From: a virus
IMG/VR virus record: IMGVR_UViG_3300030104_001760
Location: 1 to 48,670 of that record
Length of the DNA stretch: 48,670 bases
Direction: 5' to 3' (one strand)
Below, one piece after another: positions 26,919 to 33,440 of the stretch (the first letter of the stretch is position 1; each line of letters begins with the position of its first letter). Both the position numbers and the translations under genes were made by a program. The notes under the pieces were generated by a model. That model was not told where the DNA came from and made no database searches. It saw nothing but the letters and a program-made list of their open reading frames with translations.

Positions 26919-26955
26919 CCATCCCCCAATTCGGTCTGTATAAAAAACTTGTCAT
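26896..26955 (-). CDS. 19-residue micro-ORF
   Basis: ATG 26955 overlaps the stop of the 51-residue gene as ATGA and has GAGGAGG a short distance upstream. The peptide is MTSFLYRPNWGMDDDEEGD. It overlaps the start of the 57-residue gene, so it may serve to couple ribosomes onto that start. Very short, hence low confidence. Confidence 0.3.
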   Translation of the reverse strand: MTSFLYRPNWGMDDDEEGD

Positions 26956-27107
26956 TCATCATCACCTCCTCTCTTTTTATACTCTTGTACCACCTTCTCT
27001 GCAATTCGTCTAGCTTCATCTTTCTTGCGTCCAGGAATTATCTTTTGTTGAAATTTCCTAGATTGAAGCATTTGCTTATGAACGGGATTAGGTGGTTTTA
27101 TTTTCAT
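26952..27107 (-). CDS. 51-residue basic small protein
   Basis: Short frame from ATG 27107 to TGA 26952, overlapping the preceding gene by 20 bases. It begins MKIKPPNPVHKQMLQSRKFQ and contains GRKKDEARRIAEKVVQEYKK, a basic helix. Function unknown. Confidence 0.5.
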   Translation of the reverse strand: MKIKPPNPVHKQMLQSRKFQQKIIPGRKKDEARRIAEKVVQEYKKRGGDDE

Positions 27108-27393
27108 GTTGCCTTTTAAATCTCGCTTCTTTCAATACTCTTTGATTAACCAGAGTATATTTTCGTTCCTCTGGTCTAAACTTCTTCCAATACTCATTCG
27201 GGTCTAATGGTATAACAGTGTTATCCCTTTTCAATTCTTCTTGGAGTTCTTCTTGCAAGGATATACTGTCATCAAATAACATAGCCACCCTCTCCCATTG
27301 TTTATCCTTAAGTGTTTCGTTTTGATCTTCCTTCATTACACTTAACACTCTCGTTATACTCTTTAAGGATTCTATTATTTCAGCCTTTGTCAT
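27088..27393 (-). CDS. Hypothetical helical protein
   Basis: 101 residues. An N-terminal acidic helical pair (MTKAEIIESLKSITRVLS through QEELQEELKRD), then a segment with NEYWKKFRPEERKYTL and a basic end. Overlaps the DUF3310 gene by 14 bases. No family recognised. Confidence 0.6.
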   Translation of the reverse strand: MTKAEIIESLKSITRVLSVMKEDQNETLKDKQWERVAMLFDDSISLQEELQEELKRDNTVIPLDPNEYWKKFRPEERKYTLVNQRVLKEARFKRQHENKTT

Positions 27394-27682
27394 TAGACTT
27401 CTCCTCTATCATCTTCTCTAAATACCATTTGGCTTTCTTTAGATCTTCCACTCCATTTTTATAACGGTATCTCCAAAGGTATTTCATTATGTTTCCTTGA
27501 AGGTAGTATTCCATTCCTTCGCCCAAAGCAGCCGAAATAGCATCTATACATTCTATCCCTTCTTTGTTGTAGTGTGGTGGGTGGTTAACCATGTCCGACT
27601 CATCAGGCAAACCATCTAATTGTTTAGCTGATAACTGCATCAGCTTCTCCACTTCTTTATCTGCGTTTTCAAATATGCTCAT
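27380..27682 (-). CDS. DUF3310 protein (T7 gp1.7-related family)
   Basis: 100 residues. The core MVNHPPHYNKEGIECIDAIS, then GNIMKYLWRYRYKNGVEDLK and KAKWYLEKMI, is the DUF3310 signature (NHPxHY...E.ID......GN..KY..R...K.....DL.KA..YL). The family includes T7 gp1.7, reported to act as a nucleotide kinase, so a role in thymidylate or nucleotide metabolism is possible. The family call is strong; the activity is not proven. Confidence 0.85.
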   Translation of the reverse strand: MSIFENADKEVEKLMQLSAKQLDGLPDESDMVNHPPHYNKEGIECIDAISAALGEGMEYYLQGNIMKYLWRYRYKNGVEDLKKAKWYLEKMIEEKSNDKG

Positions 27683-27860
27683 CTAATTCTCCCTTAATAT
27701 GATTAGGCAGGTTGTCGATCTTCCAAGCTAGAATATGTGCCAAACCTTTATGAGCATTATCTGAATCTAGGATTATTCTAATCAGTTCAGCCTTCCACCC
27801 ATCGAGGTAACGACAATCCATTTTCATCCGATCATGTACTAATTTCATAGCTTCACTCAT
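27669..27860 (-). CDS. 63-residue hypothetical protein
   Basis: Begins MSEAMKLVHDRMKMDCRYLD and contains LIRIILDSDNAHKGLAHILA. Helical, no motif. Start in an ATGA overlap with the upstream gene, end overlapping DUF3310 by 14 bases. Clearly part of the same translationally coupled run. Confidence 0.6.
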   Translation of the reverse strand: MSEAMKLVHDRMKMDCRYLDGWKAELIRIILDSDNAHKGLAHILAWKIDNLPNHIKGELDEHI

Positions 27861-28009
27861 TTTACCTCCTTCAATTCAAATGTATCGTCTTTAGTCAGTA
27901 ATATTTCATACAGTTTGTCATTATACTCAAAGTCTAATGGATAATAACCAAACTCGTTGTAATGGTCATCACACCACTCATGTAAAGCCTTTTTCATTTT
28001 GTCACTCAT
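27857..28009 (-). CDS. 50-residue hypothetical protein
   Basis: I choose ATG 28009 (MSDKMKKALHEWCDDHYNEF), which overlaps the upstream stop, over an in-frame ATG at 28066 inside the upstream gene. It ends with a beta hairpin (LDFEYNDKLYEILLTKDD). Function unknown. Confidence 0.55.
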   Translation of the reverse strand: MSDKMKKALHEWCDDHYNEFGYYPLDFEYNDKLYEILLTKDDTFELKEVK

Positions 28010-28199
28010 TATCTTCCCAATCCTTTTTGGCTTCATCCAACTTATCAAGATAAAAGAAATGCTCATCTCTAGTCAGACCTTTAATTTTTATTTTGTATAA
28101 TTCGTCAGCATCTTCATAAACGTTGACACTCTTCGGGTAGGTGGTATCACCCATGTGACCCACCCACATATGACCTAATTTCCAACTCCACCTACTCAT
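28002..28199 (-). CDS. 65-residue hypothetical protein
   Basis: Started at ATG 28199 (MSRWSWKLGHMWVGHMGD), which overlaps the previous stop; 28232 is a less likely upstream in-frame ATG. Contains VNVYEDADELYKIKIKGL then an acidic helix. No recognised family. Confidence 0.55.
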   Translation of the reverse strand: MSRWSWKLGHMWVGHMGDTTYPKSVNVYEDADELYKIKIKGLTRDEHFFYLDKLDEAKKDWEDNE

Positions 28200-28566
28200 T
28201 AACTTCATACCTTGGATTACCCTCATCATCAATCAATAGAGTTGATAGAGATGGACTCATCATATCAGTAGTAACATCTGCATCTGTTAAATTATATGCG
28301 TTTTTGCTTTCCCAGGAATTTGCAGCCTCCTTCTCCGATATGTAAACTCGCATATGGGTTGAGGTTGCTAGCGTTGAACCATAAGTATGCTCTTGCCAAT
28401 TATGTTTCTTGCTATTGAGGTATTGCCCCCTAACTCTGACTTTGTATCTGCCCTTGTTCAAATACTTTCGTAATTGCTTGATGAAGAACTTACCCTCCGC
28501 ATCGTTAGGTATCTCGCAGAATTGATACCATGATCTTGATTGATAAAAATCGTATTTATGTGCCAT
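28192..28566 (-). CDS. Hypothetical protein
   Basis: 124 residues. The N-terminal half is beta-rich and basic (RKYLNKGRYKVRVRGQYLNS), then a short helix (ISEKEAANSWESKNAYN) and an acidic end. The basic strand pattern could bind nucleic acid, but there is no clear motif. Two bases separate it from the upstream gene. Confidence 0.6.
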   Translation of the reverse strand: MAHKYDFYQSRSWYQFCEIPNDAEGKFFIKQLRKYLNKGRYKVRVRGQYLNSKKHNWQEHTYGSTLATSTHMRVYISEKEAANSWESKNAYNLTDADVTTDMMSPSLSTLLIDDEGNPRYEVNE

Positions 28567-28568
28567 GT

Positions 28569-28778
28569 CTATTCCTCCTCATGGGTTTGTAATGTGCCTT
28601 TCATATCGTCAGGCAAGTTCATAAATTCTTTGCCAAAAGCAGACTCGTATAGTTGCTTTCTAGCTTTAGCAAGAGTTTTAAAATCATAGGATACTGTTCG
28701 CTCCCCTACCTTGCCATCTGATACTTGATACTCAAACGTACCATCTCTCATTTTACTTTTAACGATAGTCCAACTCAT
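28569..28778 (-). CDS. 69-residue hypothetical protein
   Basis: Started at ATG 28778 (MSWTIVKSKMRDGTFEYQVS), which overlaps the upstream stop; a TTG two codons earlier is weaker. A beta hairpin then a helix (DFKTLAKARKQLYESAFG). No recognised family. Confidence 0.55.
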   Translation of the reverse strand: MSWTIVKSKMRDGTFEYQVSDGKVGERTVSYDFKTLAKARKQLYESAFGKEFMNLPDDMKGTLQTHEEE

Positions 28779-28969
28779 GCCCAAACTCCATCGTTAGTTC
28801 TCCACTCCAAGCCTTCATTCTCTAAACCATGCTCAATGCAGTTCCAACAAGTTTCATACTCATAATCCCAATTTGTATCAGCTAATTCGCAGATAGCATC
28901 AGCAGTCTTTTGAGCATAGTTGTTTAAACTAGGCTCGTGGTCTAACGGTAATTCATTCTTGAATATCAT
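28775..28969 (-). CDS. 64-residue acidic hypothetical protein
   Basis: Started at ATG 28969 (MIFKNELPLDHEPSLNNYAQ), 16 bases inside the end of the methyltransferase gene; 29005 would reach further into it. Acidic and Trp/Cys-containing (ETCWNCIEHGLENEGLEW). Function unknown. Small acidic early proteins of phages sometimes mimic DNA, but nothing specific shows that here. Confidence 0.55.
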   Translation of the reverse strand: MIFKNELPLDHEPSLNNYAQKTADAICELADTNWDYEYETCWNCIEHGLENEGLEWRTNDGVWA

Positions 28970-30158
28970 TTGGTATACCTCCCAAGATGTGGGCAATAAC
29001 ATCAACAGTGAAGCCGTTGCCTATCATCTTATATCGTTGTGTGTTTGAAATTTTCTTGCGTGACCAAAATGAGGGTGGAAGCTTTGGATCTTCAAAGATG
29101 CCATACTCAGTATAATCATCATGTAGCGTTTGGAGTCTTTCGCACTCACGAACTGTAAGCTTTCTCCATTTTAACTCATCAAGATTGACTGCTACGTTAT
29201 CCTTCTGAACTGTAGTGAGGGTGTTAGTCTTGGCATCAACCCTCATTTCAAGTTGTTGCGTTGTCATGCCTGCTACACTGTGCTTGTGATCCTGACGCAC
29301 CCCATCAACCTTGTATCTACCTCTAAACGCTCCACAGATTATCTTTGGCTCTCTGTGTCCACCTTGCATAGTTGTGAGGGTGGGTGCTTTACCTTCAGTA
29401 GAATACACTCTCCTGATAGCATCAAACCCATTGATGTCAGCTTCACCAACTTGAATACACTTCTTATCAAAGACAAGTTGTCTTCTGTGTTTCCCAAAGT
29501 AGCTACGCAGATTACCACCTTTGAAATAATTGGCATCAATGCAATGCGCCTTTTCCCTATCGACAGCACCATCTTCGATAATGTCCTCTAGTATGATGCC
29601 TTTGTCATCCCAGGAATTTACGGGAATGTTAGTCCAATACAATCTTTGCCTATTCTGTGCAGAGAAATCAGCAGAGTTGATAGCTATTGGCTCAACACCT
29701 AGCAGATCGGTGATAACGTCCATATGCTCTTTCTTCATCTTGACGTTTTCTAGTAAGAAATACTTTGGCTTGAGTTCTTTCAGCAATCTAACATACTCAA
29801 AGAATAAACCAGATCGCTCACCCTCTAACCCTTTGCCTTTGCCTGCAAATGATAAATCCTGACAAGGTGATCCACCGACTAGCAAAAATACTTTAGATTT
29901 ACGGTAGCCTTTCCTACTCCTAATACTATTAACATTCCCACCATTAATAGGCTCTAACAAATAACCATCTTCAGTCTTGATGTTTTTGATGTCACCTAAA
30001 TGCGTTGCAGTAGGGTTGTTGAACCTAGCTACTGCTGAAGCATACTTGTCTATCTCTGAAATGCACCATCTGGTGTAAGGTAGCTTGGCTTTACGCCAAG
30101 CTTCCCCAACCATATTGCAACCGTCAAAGACAGAGAGATTTACGGTTGTCTCTTCCAT
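28953..30158 (-). CDS. C5-cytosine DNA methyltransferase
   Basis: 401 residues. Motif I region LSVFDGCNMVGEA (8-20). Motif IV GGSPCQDLSFAG contains catalytic C99. Motif VI ENV (137-139), motif VIII QNRQR (168-172). Motif IX region RKLTVRECERLQTLHDDY and motif X MIGNGFTVDVIAHIL near the end. All are in standard order with a target recognition stretch between about residues 190 and 330. It methylates cytosine in an unknown DNA target, probably to protect the phage or mark its genome. No cognate restriction enzyme gene is adjacent, so it is an orphan enzyme. Confidence 0.92.
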   Translation of the reverse strand: MEETTVNLSVFDGCNMVGEAWRKAKLPYTRWCISEIDKYASAVARFNNPTATHLGDIKNIKTEDGYLLEPINGGNVNSIRSRKGYRKSKVFLLVGGSPCQDLSFAGKGKGLEGERSGLFFEYVRLLKELKPKYFLLENVKMKKEHMDVITDLLGVEPIAINSADFSAQNRQRLYWTNIPVNSWDDKGIILEDIIEDGAVDREKAHCIDANYFKGGNLRSYFGKHRRQLVFDKKCIQVGEADINGFDAIRRVYSTEGKAPTLTTMQGGHREPKIICGAFRGRYKVDGVRQDHKHSVAGMTTQQLEMRVDAKTNTLTTVQKDNVAVNLDELKWRKLTVRECERLQTLHDDYTEYGIFEDPKLPPSFWSRKKISNTQRYKMIGNGFTVDVIAHILGGIPNDIQE

Positions 30159-30553
30159 TATGCCAAACCTCCTTCCAATGGCACAACTGTGAACCCATGA
30201 TAACCCATGTTGATCTCTTGCAATCCCAAAAAGGTAATCTTCTTTTTAAGATCAGCTAGAGTAATATCAGGAGAAGAAGTTTCGCCAAGTTCTGAACCTA
30301 ATACCAAACCATTACCCATCAAGACTCCATTATAGCCTTCAAACTTAAAACCATAATTGGTGTCGATAAGTAAACCCTCATCATCAACAAAGATAGCATC
30401 TCCATCATAATCAGCATAATCAATAAGCACTCTAGTGAATAAAGATACTGCTTTATGGGTTGTGGATAAGTTTTTACAGATGTCGTTATAATCTGAATAG
30501 TCTACTTCAGTTATTGTCTGATCTATTACGTTTATTTTTAAAGCTTTCATCAT
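30158..30553 (-). CDS. DUF3846-like protein
   Basis: 131 residues with TTGGAGG upstream of a double ATG at 30553. The segment DYADYDGDAIFVDDEGLLID, then FKFEGYNGVLMGNGLVLGSE, resembles the DUF3846 pattern (V.D.EG......N......GN.VV.G) of small phage proteins with unknown role. Its stop overlaps the methyltransferase start. Moderate family confidence. Confidence 0.5.
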   Translation of the reverse strand: MMKALKINVIDQTITEVDYSDYNDICKNLSTTHKAVSLFTRVLIDYADYDGDAIFVDDEGLLIDTNYGFKFEGYNGVLMGNGLVLGSELGETSSPDITLADLKKKITFLGLQEINMGYHGFTVVPLEGGLA

Positions 30554-30594
30554 TCGTTTACCTCCAAGTTTTAAAATGATTCTTCCTCAGTTAT

Positions 30595-30630
30595 GAGTCT
30601 TACGCTCTTTTTTTAGGAAGCGCAAGACTC
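30595..30630 (-). other. Stem-loop with GANTC arms between early genes
   Basis: Arms 30595-30606 and 30619-30630 are complementary at 11 of 12 positions around a 12-base loop. Each arm contains GAGTC/GACTC. No T-run follows in the leftward transcript, so it does not look like a terminator. It may be an RNA processing or regulatory hairpin, or a protein operator. Another GATTC lies at 30578-30582. Confidence 0.5.
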
Positions 30631-30639
30631 AAAGTTAAA

Positions 30640-31041
30640 TTAAATTAATGAACTATCAACCATCCTTAAATCATTGTTTCTTGATACGATGCGTTTGATG
30701 GTGTCGCTACTTGTCACAAATTCTTTGCCATCTATCACATCTTTAATAATGATATTATTCTTTGTAGCTTTTCGCTTGTAGCCAATGGCATTAAATGTGC
30801 GTCCTCTAATAGTTATATTCGACAAGCTTTCCATGTCTAGAGAATGAGTCTCTGCCCAAGTTCTTAAATCTTTTTGGGTTAGCGTTTCCTTTCCCTCTGT
30901 TGCTACTATTCTCATAGTGATCAATCCATCTTGAGAATTGATTGTAACGGGTGTTTGAATTTCAAATGTATAACCTGATACTGTCATCATCTTCTCGTTT
31001 AAATCTTTGATCATCTGATCTACTTTATCTTTATCTCTCAT
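30640..31041 (-). CDS. Hypothetical early protein
   Basis: 133 residues with a strong GAGGAGG before ATG 31041. It begins with a helix (MRDKDKVDQMIKDLNEKMMT), then beta-rich segments (TFEIQTPVTINSQDGLITMR). The C-terminal half has RKATKNNIIIKDVIDGKEFV and a basic patch. No family recognised. It is a separate transcriptional or processing unit, flanked by stem-loops on both sides. Confidence 0.65.
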   Translation of the reverse strand: MRDKDKVDQMIKDLNEKMMTVSGYTFEIQTPVTINSQDGLITMRIVATEGKETLTQKDLRTWAETHSLDMESLSNITIRGRTFNAIGYKRKATKNNIIIKDVIDGKEFVTSSDTIKRIVSRNNDLRMVDSSLI

Positions 31042-31132
31042 TTTTTCCTCCTCAAGGAATCTAGGTTAAATCTTCTGCTCTCCCAGGAATCCAGGAATTG
31101 CAGCCTTAGTAGAGAAAACGCTAAAATCTGCA

Positions 31133-31211
31133 TCTGCTCTTATGATAACACCAATTAAGGGAAACAATCGGGGAGAGAAAAAACCTCAACTGATGTTATC
31201 GTAAGAGCAGA
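31133..31211. repeat. 20-base inverted repeat in early leader
   Basis: Arms 31133-31152 and 31192-31211 match as reverse complements at 18 of 20 positions, separated by 39 bases. The region lies in the 205-base gap upstream of the 31041 gene and could form a long hairpin in the leader RNA or be a paired protein-binding site. The rest of the gap shows no coding potential. Confidence 0.6.
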
Positions 31212-31229
31212 CTCTTATAATGTGAGTCT
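31209..31229 (-). other. Small stem-loop AGACTC/GAGTCT
   Basis: A perfect six-base stem (31209-31214 with 31224-31229) around a nine-base loop, both arms being GANTC sites. It shares three bases with the larger inverted repeat next to it. It lies just downstream of the 31247-31507 gene. Confidence 0.4.
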
Positions 31230-31246
31230 ACTCTCTGCCCGTTAGT

Positions 31247-31507
31247 CTAACCTCCTATCGTTATTTTTTGGGCTTGTCGTAAATCTAAAATTACTGCTCT
31301 TTGATCTGCTAGCATTTGATTAGCTTGTGCTAGTTCTCTTTGAAGCTTTGCATAATCTCTAATAAAATGCACTAAATCCATGTTGCCTATCTCTGTGGCT
31401 ACACCCCTTGAATTGGTGTGGATTTGCCTAGTAATTTTTGTCACATCAATCGTGACGGGATTACTGTGAGCATTGTTTTGAAATTTTAAAATGCTGTTTA
31501 TTTTCAT
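31247..31507 (-). CDS. Hypothetical early protein with coiled coil
   Basis: 86 residues with AGAGAGGA upstream of ATG 31507. The N-terminal part is beta-like (MKINSILKFQNNAHSNPVTI). The second half is a helix (FIRDYAKLQRELAQANQMLA, then DQRAVILDLRQAQ) suited to dimerisation. A small DNA-binding or regulatory protein is conceivable, without direct evidence. Confidence 0.6.
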   Translation of the reverse strand: MKINSILKFQNNAHSNPVTIDVTKITRQIHTNSRGVATEIGNMDLVHFIRDYAKLQRELAQANQMLADQRAVILDLRQAQKITIGG

Positions 31508-31529
31508 AGCGTGATTCCTCTCTCTGTTG

Positions 31530-31865
31530 TTATGCTACGTTTTCTGTTGGTGTGATCTCTAATAGATCAACGAAATTAGATTCAATGGTATTGTAGAATG
31601 TCATTTCATAAAATGTTGCATCACCTAGAACATTTAAGAACTTACCATTTAAATCTAAAATTGGTCTGTCTGTCGTGCCGTTTATCTTTTGCCTTCCAGA
31701 CTCTGTAAATACTATTGATACTTTGCCTTGGGATACGATCTTGTTAAATCTCATGTTAACCTTGATTCCCATTTGATCTAGAATATTGCCTTCTGCCCAA
31801 CATCTTTTAAAACCTTTGTTGTAGCAGACTCTTCTAGTAAATTTTCCTAAAATTCTTTTTTTCAT
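31530..31865 (-). CDS. Hypothetical basic early protein
   Basis: 111 residues. The basic N-terminus MKKRILGKFTRRVCYNKGFK suggests nucleic-acid contact; the rest is beta-rich (KVSIVFTESGRQKINGTTDR). ATG 31865 has GGAGAA upstream. Located second in the leftward early series. No family recognised. Confidence 0.6.
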   Translation of the reverse strand: MKKRILGKFTRRVCYNKGFKRCWAEGNILDQMGIKVNMRFNKIVSQGKVSIVFTESGRQKINGTTDRPILDLNGKFLNVLGDATFYEMTFYNTIESNFVDLLEITPTENVA

Positions 31866-31898
31866 AATAACGATTCTCCATTTTGTTTATAATTTTAT

Positions 31899-31932
31899 TT
31901 TAGGCATTTTGAAAAGATTCGCAATGCCTAAA
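31899..31932 (-). other. Perfect 10-bp stem-loop between early genes
   Basis: TTTAGGCATT at 31899-31908 and its exact reverse complement at 31923-31932 enclose a 14-base loop that contains GATTC. It lies between the stop at 31937 and the next start at 31865. The leftward transcript has no U-tract after it, so a processing or regulatory role is more likely than termination. Confidence 0.55.
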
Positions 31933-31936
31933 TTTA

Positions 31937-32710
31937 TTAATGAGTTATAAATAATATTCTTTTTGCGGGACAATCCCAACACAAAGCGCAAGTAGTACAC
32001 GCTTCAGTTTTTCCCGTTTGTTCTGGGCATATAATATCTTTCCCTTTTTCTGGCGTGTTGTGGTCAAGACTATTTGCACTGAATGAATCGGAAGGCATCC
32101 CAGAAAAACGTATTTGAAAAAGCTTACGATCTTGAAAGACTCTTCTAACATCTCTTATCGCTTTTCCTATACTTGCATATTCTGGATTCGGGTCGTTTGG
32201 CAAATTTCCCGTATATCCAAAGATTGCCAACATCCCATTATATTTATGTAATAACCTTTTCCAGAATAGAACATACGACACACTGAAAAAATCGCCTAGG
32301 ATATGGAGTCTCAACATGACTCGCTTTTTCTTTTTGATTATCAATTCATCTAGATCAATTTCTATTCGCTCTTCTAAAAGCTTTTGATCTTTATGATCTA
32401 TTCTATGAGCGAATGGCATATTGTTTCCAAAACAGTCTAGATAGTGAACGCATGATTTTGGGCATGTTTCCCTTTCAGTTAAAGTAAGAGTAAACATTTT
32501 ATAACCTTTAAAAGTACCCTTTGTGATCACGCTTGAAGCTTTGGAAAGCTTAACATTTTTAACGGGTTTAATAACGTTAGGCGTTTTATTAAACATCGTT
32601 AGATAGTCTTTTAATGGTACTTTGGTTTTAGCGTTTTTGTAAATTGTTGTGTGATTATCCGAGTCATATCCATAACCCGTAAATTCTTTATGTGTGTTAT
32701 CAAATGGCAT
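31937..32710 (-). CDS. Cysteine-rich conserved phage protein (Gp88-like pattern)
   Basis: 257 residues; the first leftward gene after the control region, so probably immediate-early. Two cysteine groups: ETCPKSCVHYLDCFGNN (~residues 81-97) and a C-terminal cluster with CPEQTG then CTTCALCWDCPAKR. Between them is RLHILGDFFSVSYVLFW and AIFGYTGNLP. The arrangement resembles phage Gp88-like proteins, which have a similar TCP..C...C opening, and suggests a metal or iron-sulphur site. Function is unknown. AGGGAAACA precedes the ATG. Confidence 0.6.
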   Translation of the reverse strand: MPFDNTHKEFTGYGYDSDNHTTIYKNAKTKVPLKDYLTMFNKTPNVIKPVKNVKLSKASSVITKGTFKGYKMFTLTLTERETCPKSCVHYLDCFGNNMPFAHRIDHKDQKLLEERIEIDLDELIIKKKKRVMLRLHILGDFFSVSYVLFWKRLLHKYNGMLAIFGYTGNLPNDPNPEYASIGKAIRDVRRVFQDRKLFQIRFSGMPSDSFSANSLDHNTPEKGKDIICPEQTGKTEACTTCALCWDCPAKRILFITH

Positions 32711-32786
32711 TTATATTGTTTCCCTAATTGTTTAAAAACCGAATCAATTAAAAGTTAAAAGATTCATAATTCATCATAGCAATTTA

Positions 32787-32871
32787 ACCCTAGGAGTCGA
32801 GTCTGGAGTCATACATCTAGGGTGTAGTTTTCAACACAATTTGAATCCTAGGGTGTACGTTAGGACTCCAG
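32787..32871. repeat. Interleaved inverted repeats
   Basis: ACCCTAGGA (32787-32795) is the exact reverse complement of TCCTAGGGT (32846-32854). CTGGAGTC (32803-32810) is the reverse complement of GACTCCAG (32864-32871). The order A-B-A'-B' cannot form one simple hairpin: it is either a pair of protein operators or a pseudoknot in RNA. CTAGGGTGTA is also repeated directly at 32817 and 32848. Confidence 0.6.
32808..32834 (-). promoter_or_regulatory. Possible leftward early promoter
   Basis: On the minus strand TTGAAA (32829-32834) is followed after 15 bases by TATGAC (32808-32813). The spacer is short, so this is weak. The -10 and expected start overlap GAGTC sites at 32794-32810. It would drive the 32710 gene and the early module. 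Confidence 0.3.
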
Positions 32872-32990
32872 ATTCTTAACTGTTATCCTATCAGTTATAA
32901 AATCTAATAGACTCAACAGATTGCTAAAACTATTTGAGCGAATACTTAAAGAGAATCCCCGAGTCCTTTCAAAATCTAGGATCGGTCTCG

Positions 32991-33020
32991 TTTTGTTCAC
33001 CTTTTGTTCTCGTTTTGTTC
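32991..33020. repeat. Three phased TTTTGTTC repeats
   Basis: TTTTGTTC occurs at 32991, 33002 and 33013, an exact 11-base period, so all three lie on one face of the helix. The first and third are extended to TCTCGTTTTGTTC. Candidate operator or iteron array. Confidence 0.6.
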
Positions 33021-33181
33021 GACCCGTGCGAGATCCATCGGGGGGTATAGGGGTCTTTACTATGTAACTCTACACGGAAGGGGTGTTTTAGGTGTTAACC
33101 ACTTTGTTTTTGTATACAGGGAGGGGCTACTTGTATCTGCGTAAATAGGAATAACAACATGTAGTGTGTCAAATTATTAGC

Positions 33182-33209
33182 TTGACTCCTTTGCGAATCA
33201 GCCTATAAC
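33182..33209 (+). promoter_or_regulatory. Sigma70-like rightward promoter
   Basis: TTGACT (33182-33187), a 16-base spacer and TATAAC (33204-33209): five of six matches in each box. The -35 overlaps GACTC (33184-33188) and the spacer contains GAATC (33195-33199). It would transcribe the 33464 gene with a ~250-base leader. Confidence 0.6.
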
Positions 33210-33352
33210 TAGTGTAACACTCCTTAGTTAAAACGTTATGTAAAACATTTTTTTAAAGTCTTAACACAAACGTCTTAACTAACTAAAAAAAGTTACAGCA
33301 AAGTGCATTTTTCTCTTGCAAAGGCTTTTTTGTTATGGCATGATTCGTTTTA

Positions 33353-33440
33353 CCTCCTCCAGTGTAGCTTTAACGAGCTACAACTTCCCGGGCGCAGGAG
33401 GCGAGTAGTGAACACATAAGTAGCTGCCACTCTTGCGCCC
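33353..33440 (+). other. Candidate structured leader RNA
   Basis: Within 110 bases of the first rightward gene. GTAGCT (33364-33369) can pair with AGCTAC (33376-33381), and an identical GTAGCT at 33420-33425 can compete for it. GGGCGCA (33390-33396) pairs with TGCGCCC (33434-33440). CCTCC (33356-33360) can pair with GGAGG (33397-33401). Some pairings exclude each other or form a pseudoknot. I do not recognise a known riboswitch or tRNA. Confidence 0.45.

Larger units (their letters stand above)
32741..32965. promoter_or_regulatory. GANTC site cluster
   Basis: Eleven GANTC sites begin at 32741, 32761, 32794, 32799, 32806, 32843, 32864, 32871, 32910, 32953 and 32961. By base composition fewer than one would be expected in 225 bases. 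GANTC is the target of CcrM-type adenine methylation in Alphaproteobacteria, so expression from here could be methylation-sensitive. Confidence 0.7.

Noticed and set aside
33040-33127. G-quadruplex in the G-runs of the control region
   Set aside because: Runs of four or more G are too far apart and interrupted for a convincing four-tract motif, so noted only as composition.
33390-33440. tRNA-like cloverleaf suggested by the 7-bp GGGCGCA/TGCGCCC stem
   Set aside because: Only 51 bases between arm ends, no anticodon or T-loop sequence, no CCA context. Better described as a structured leader.
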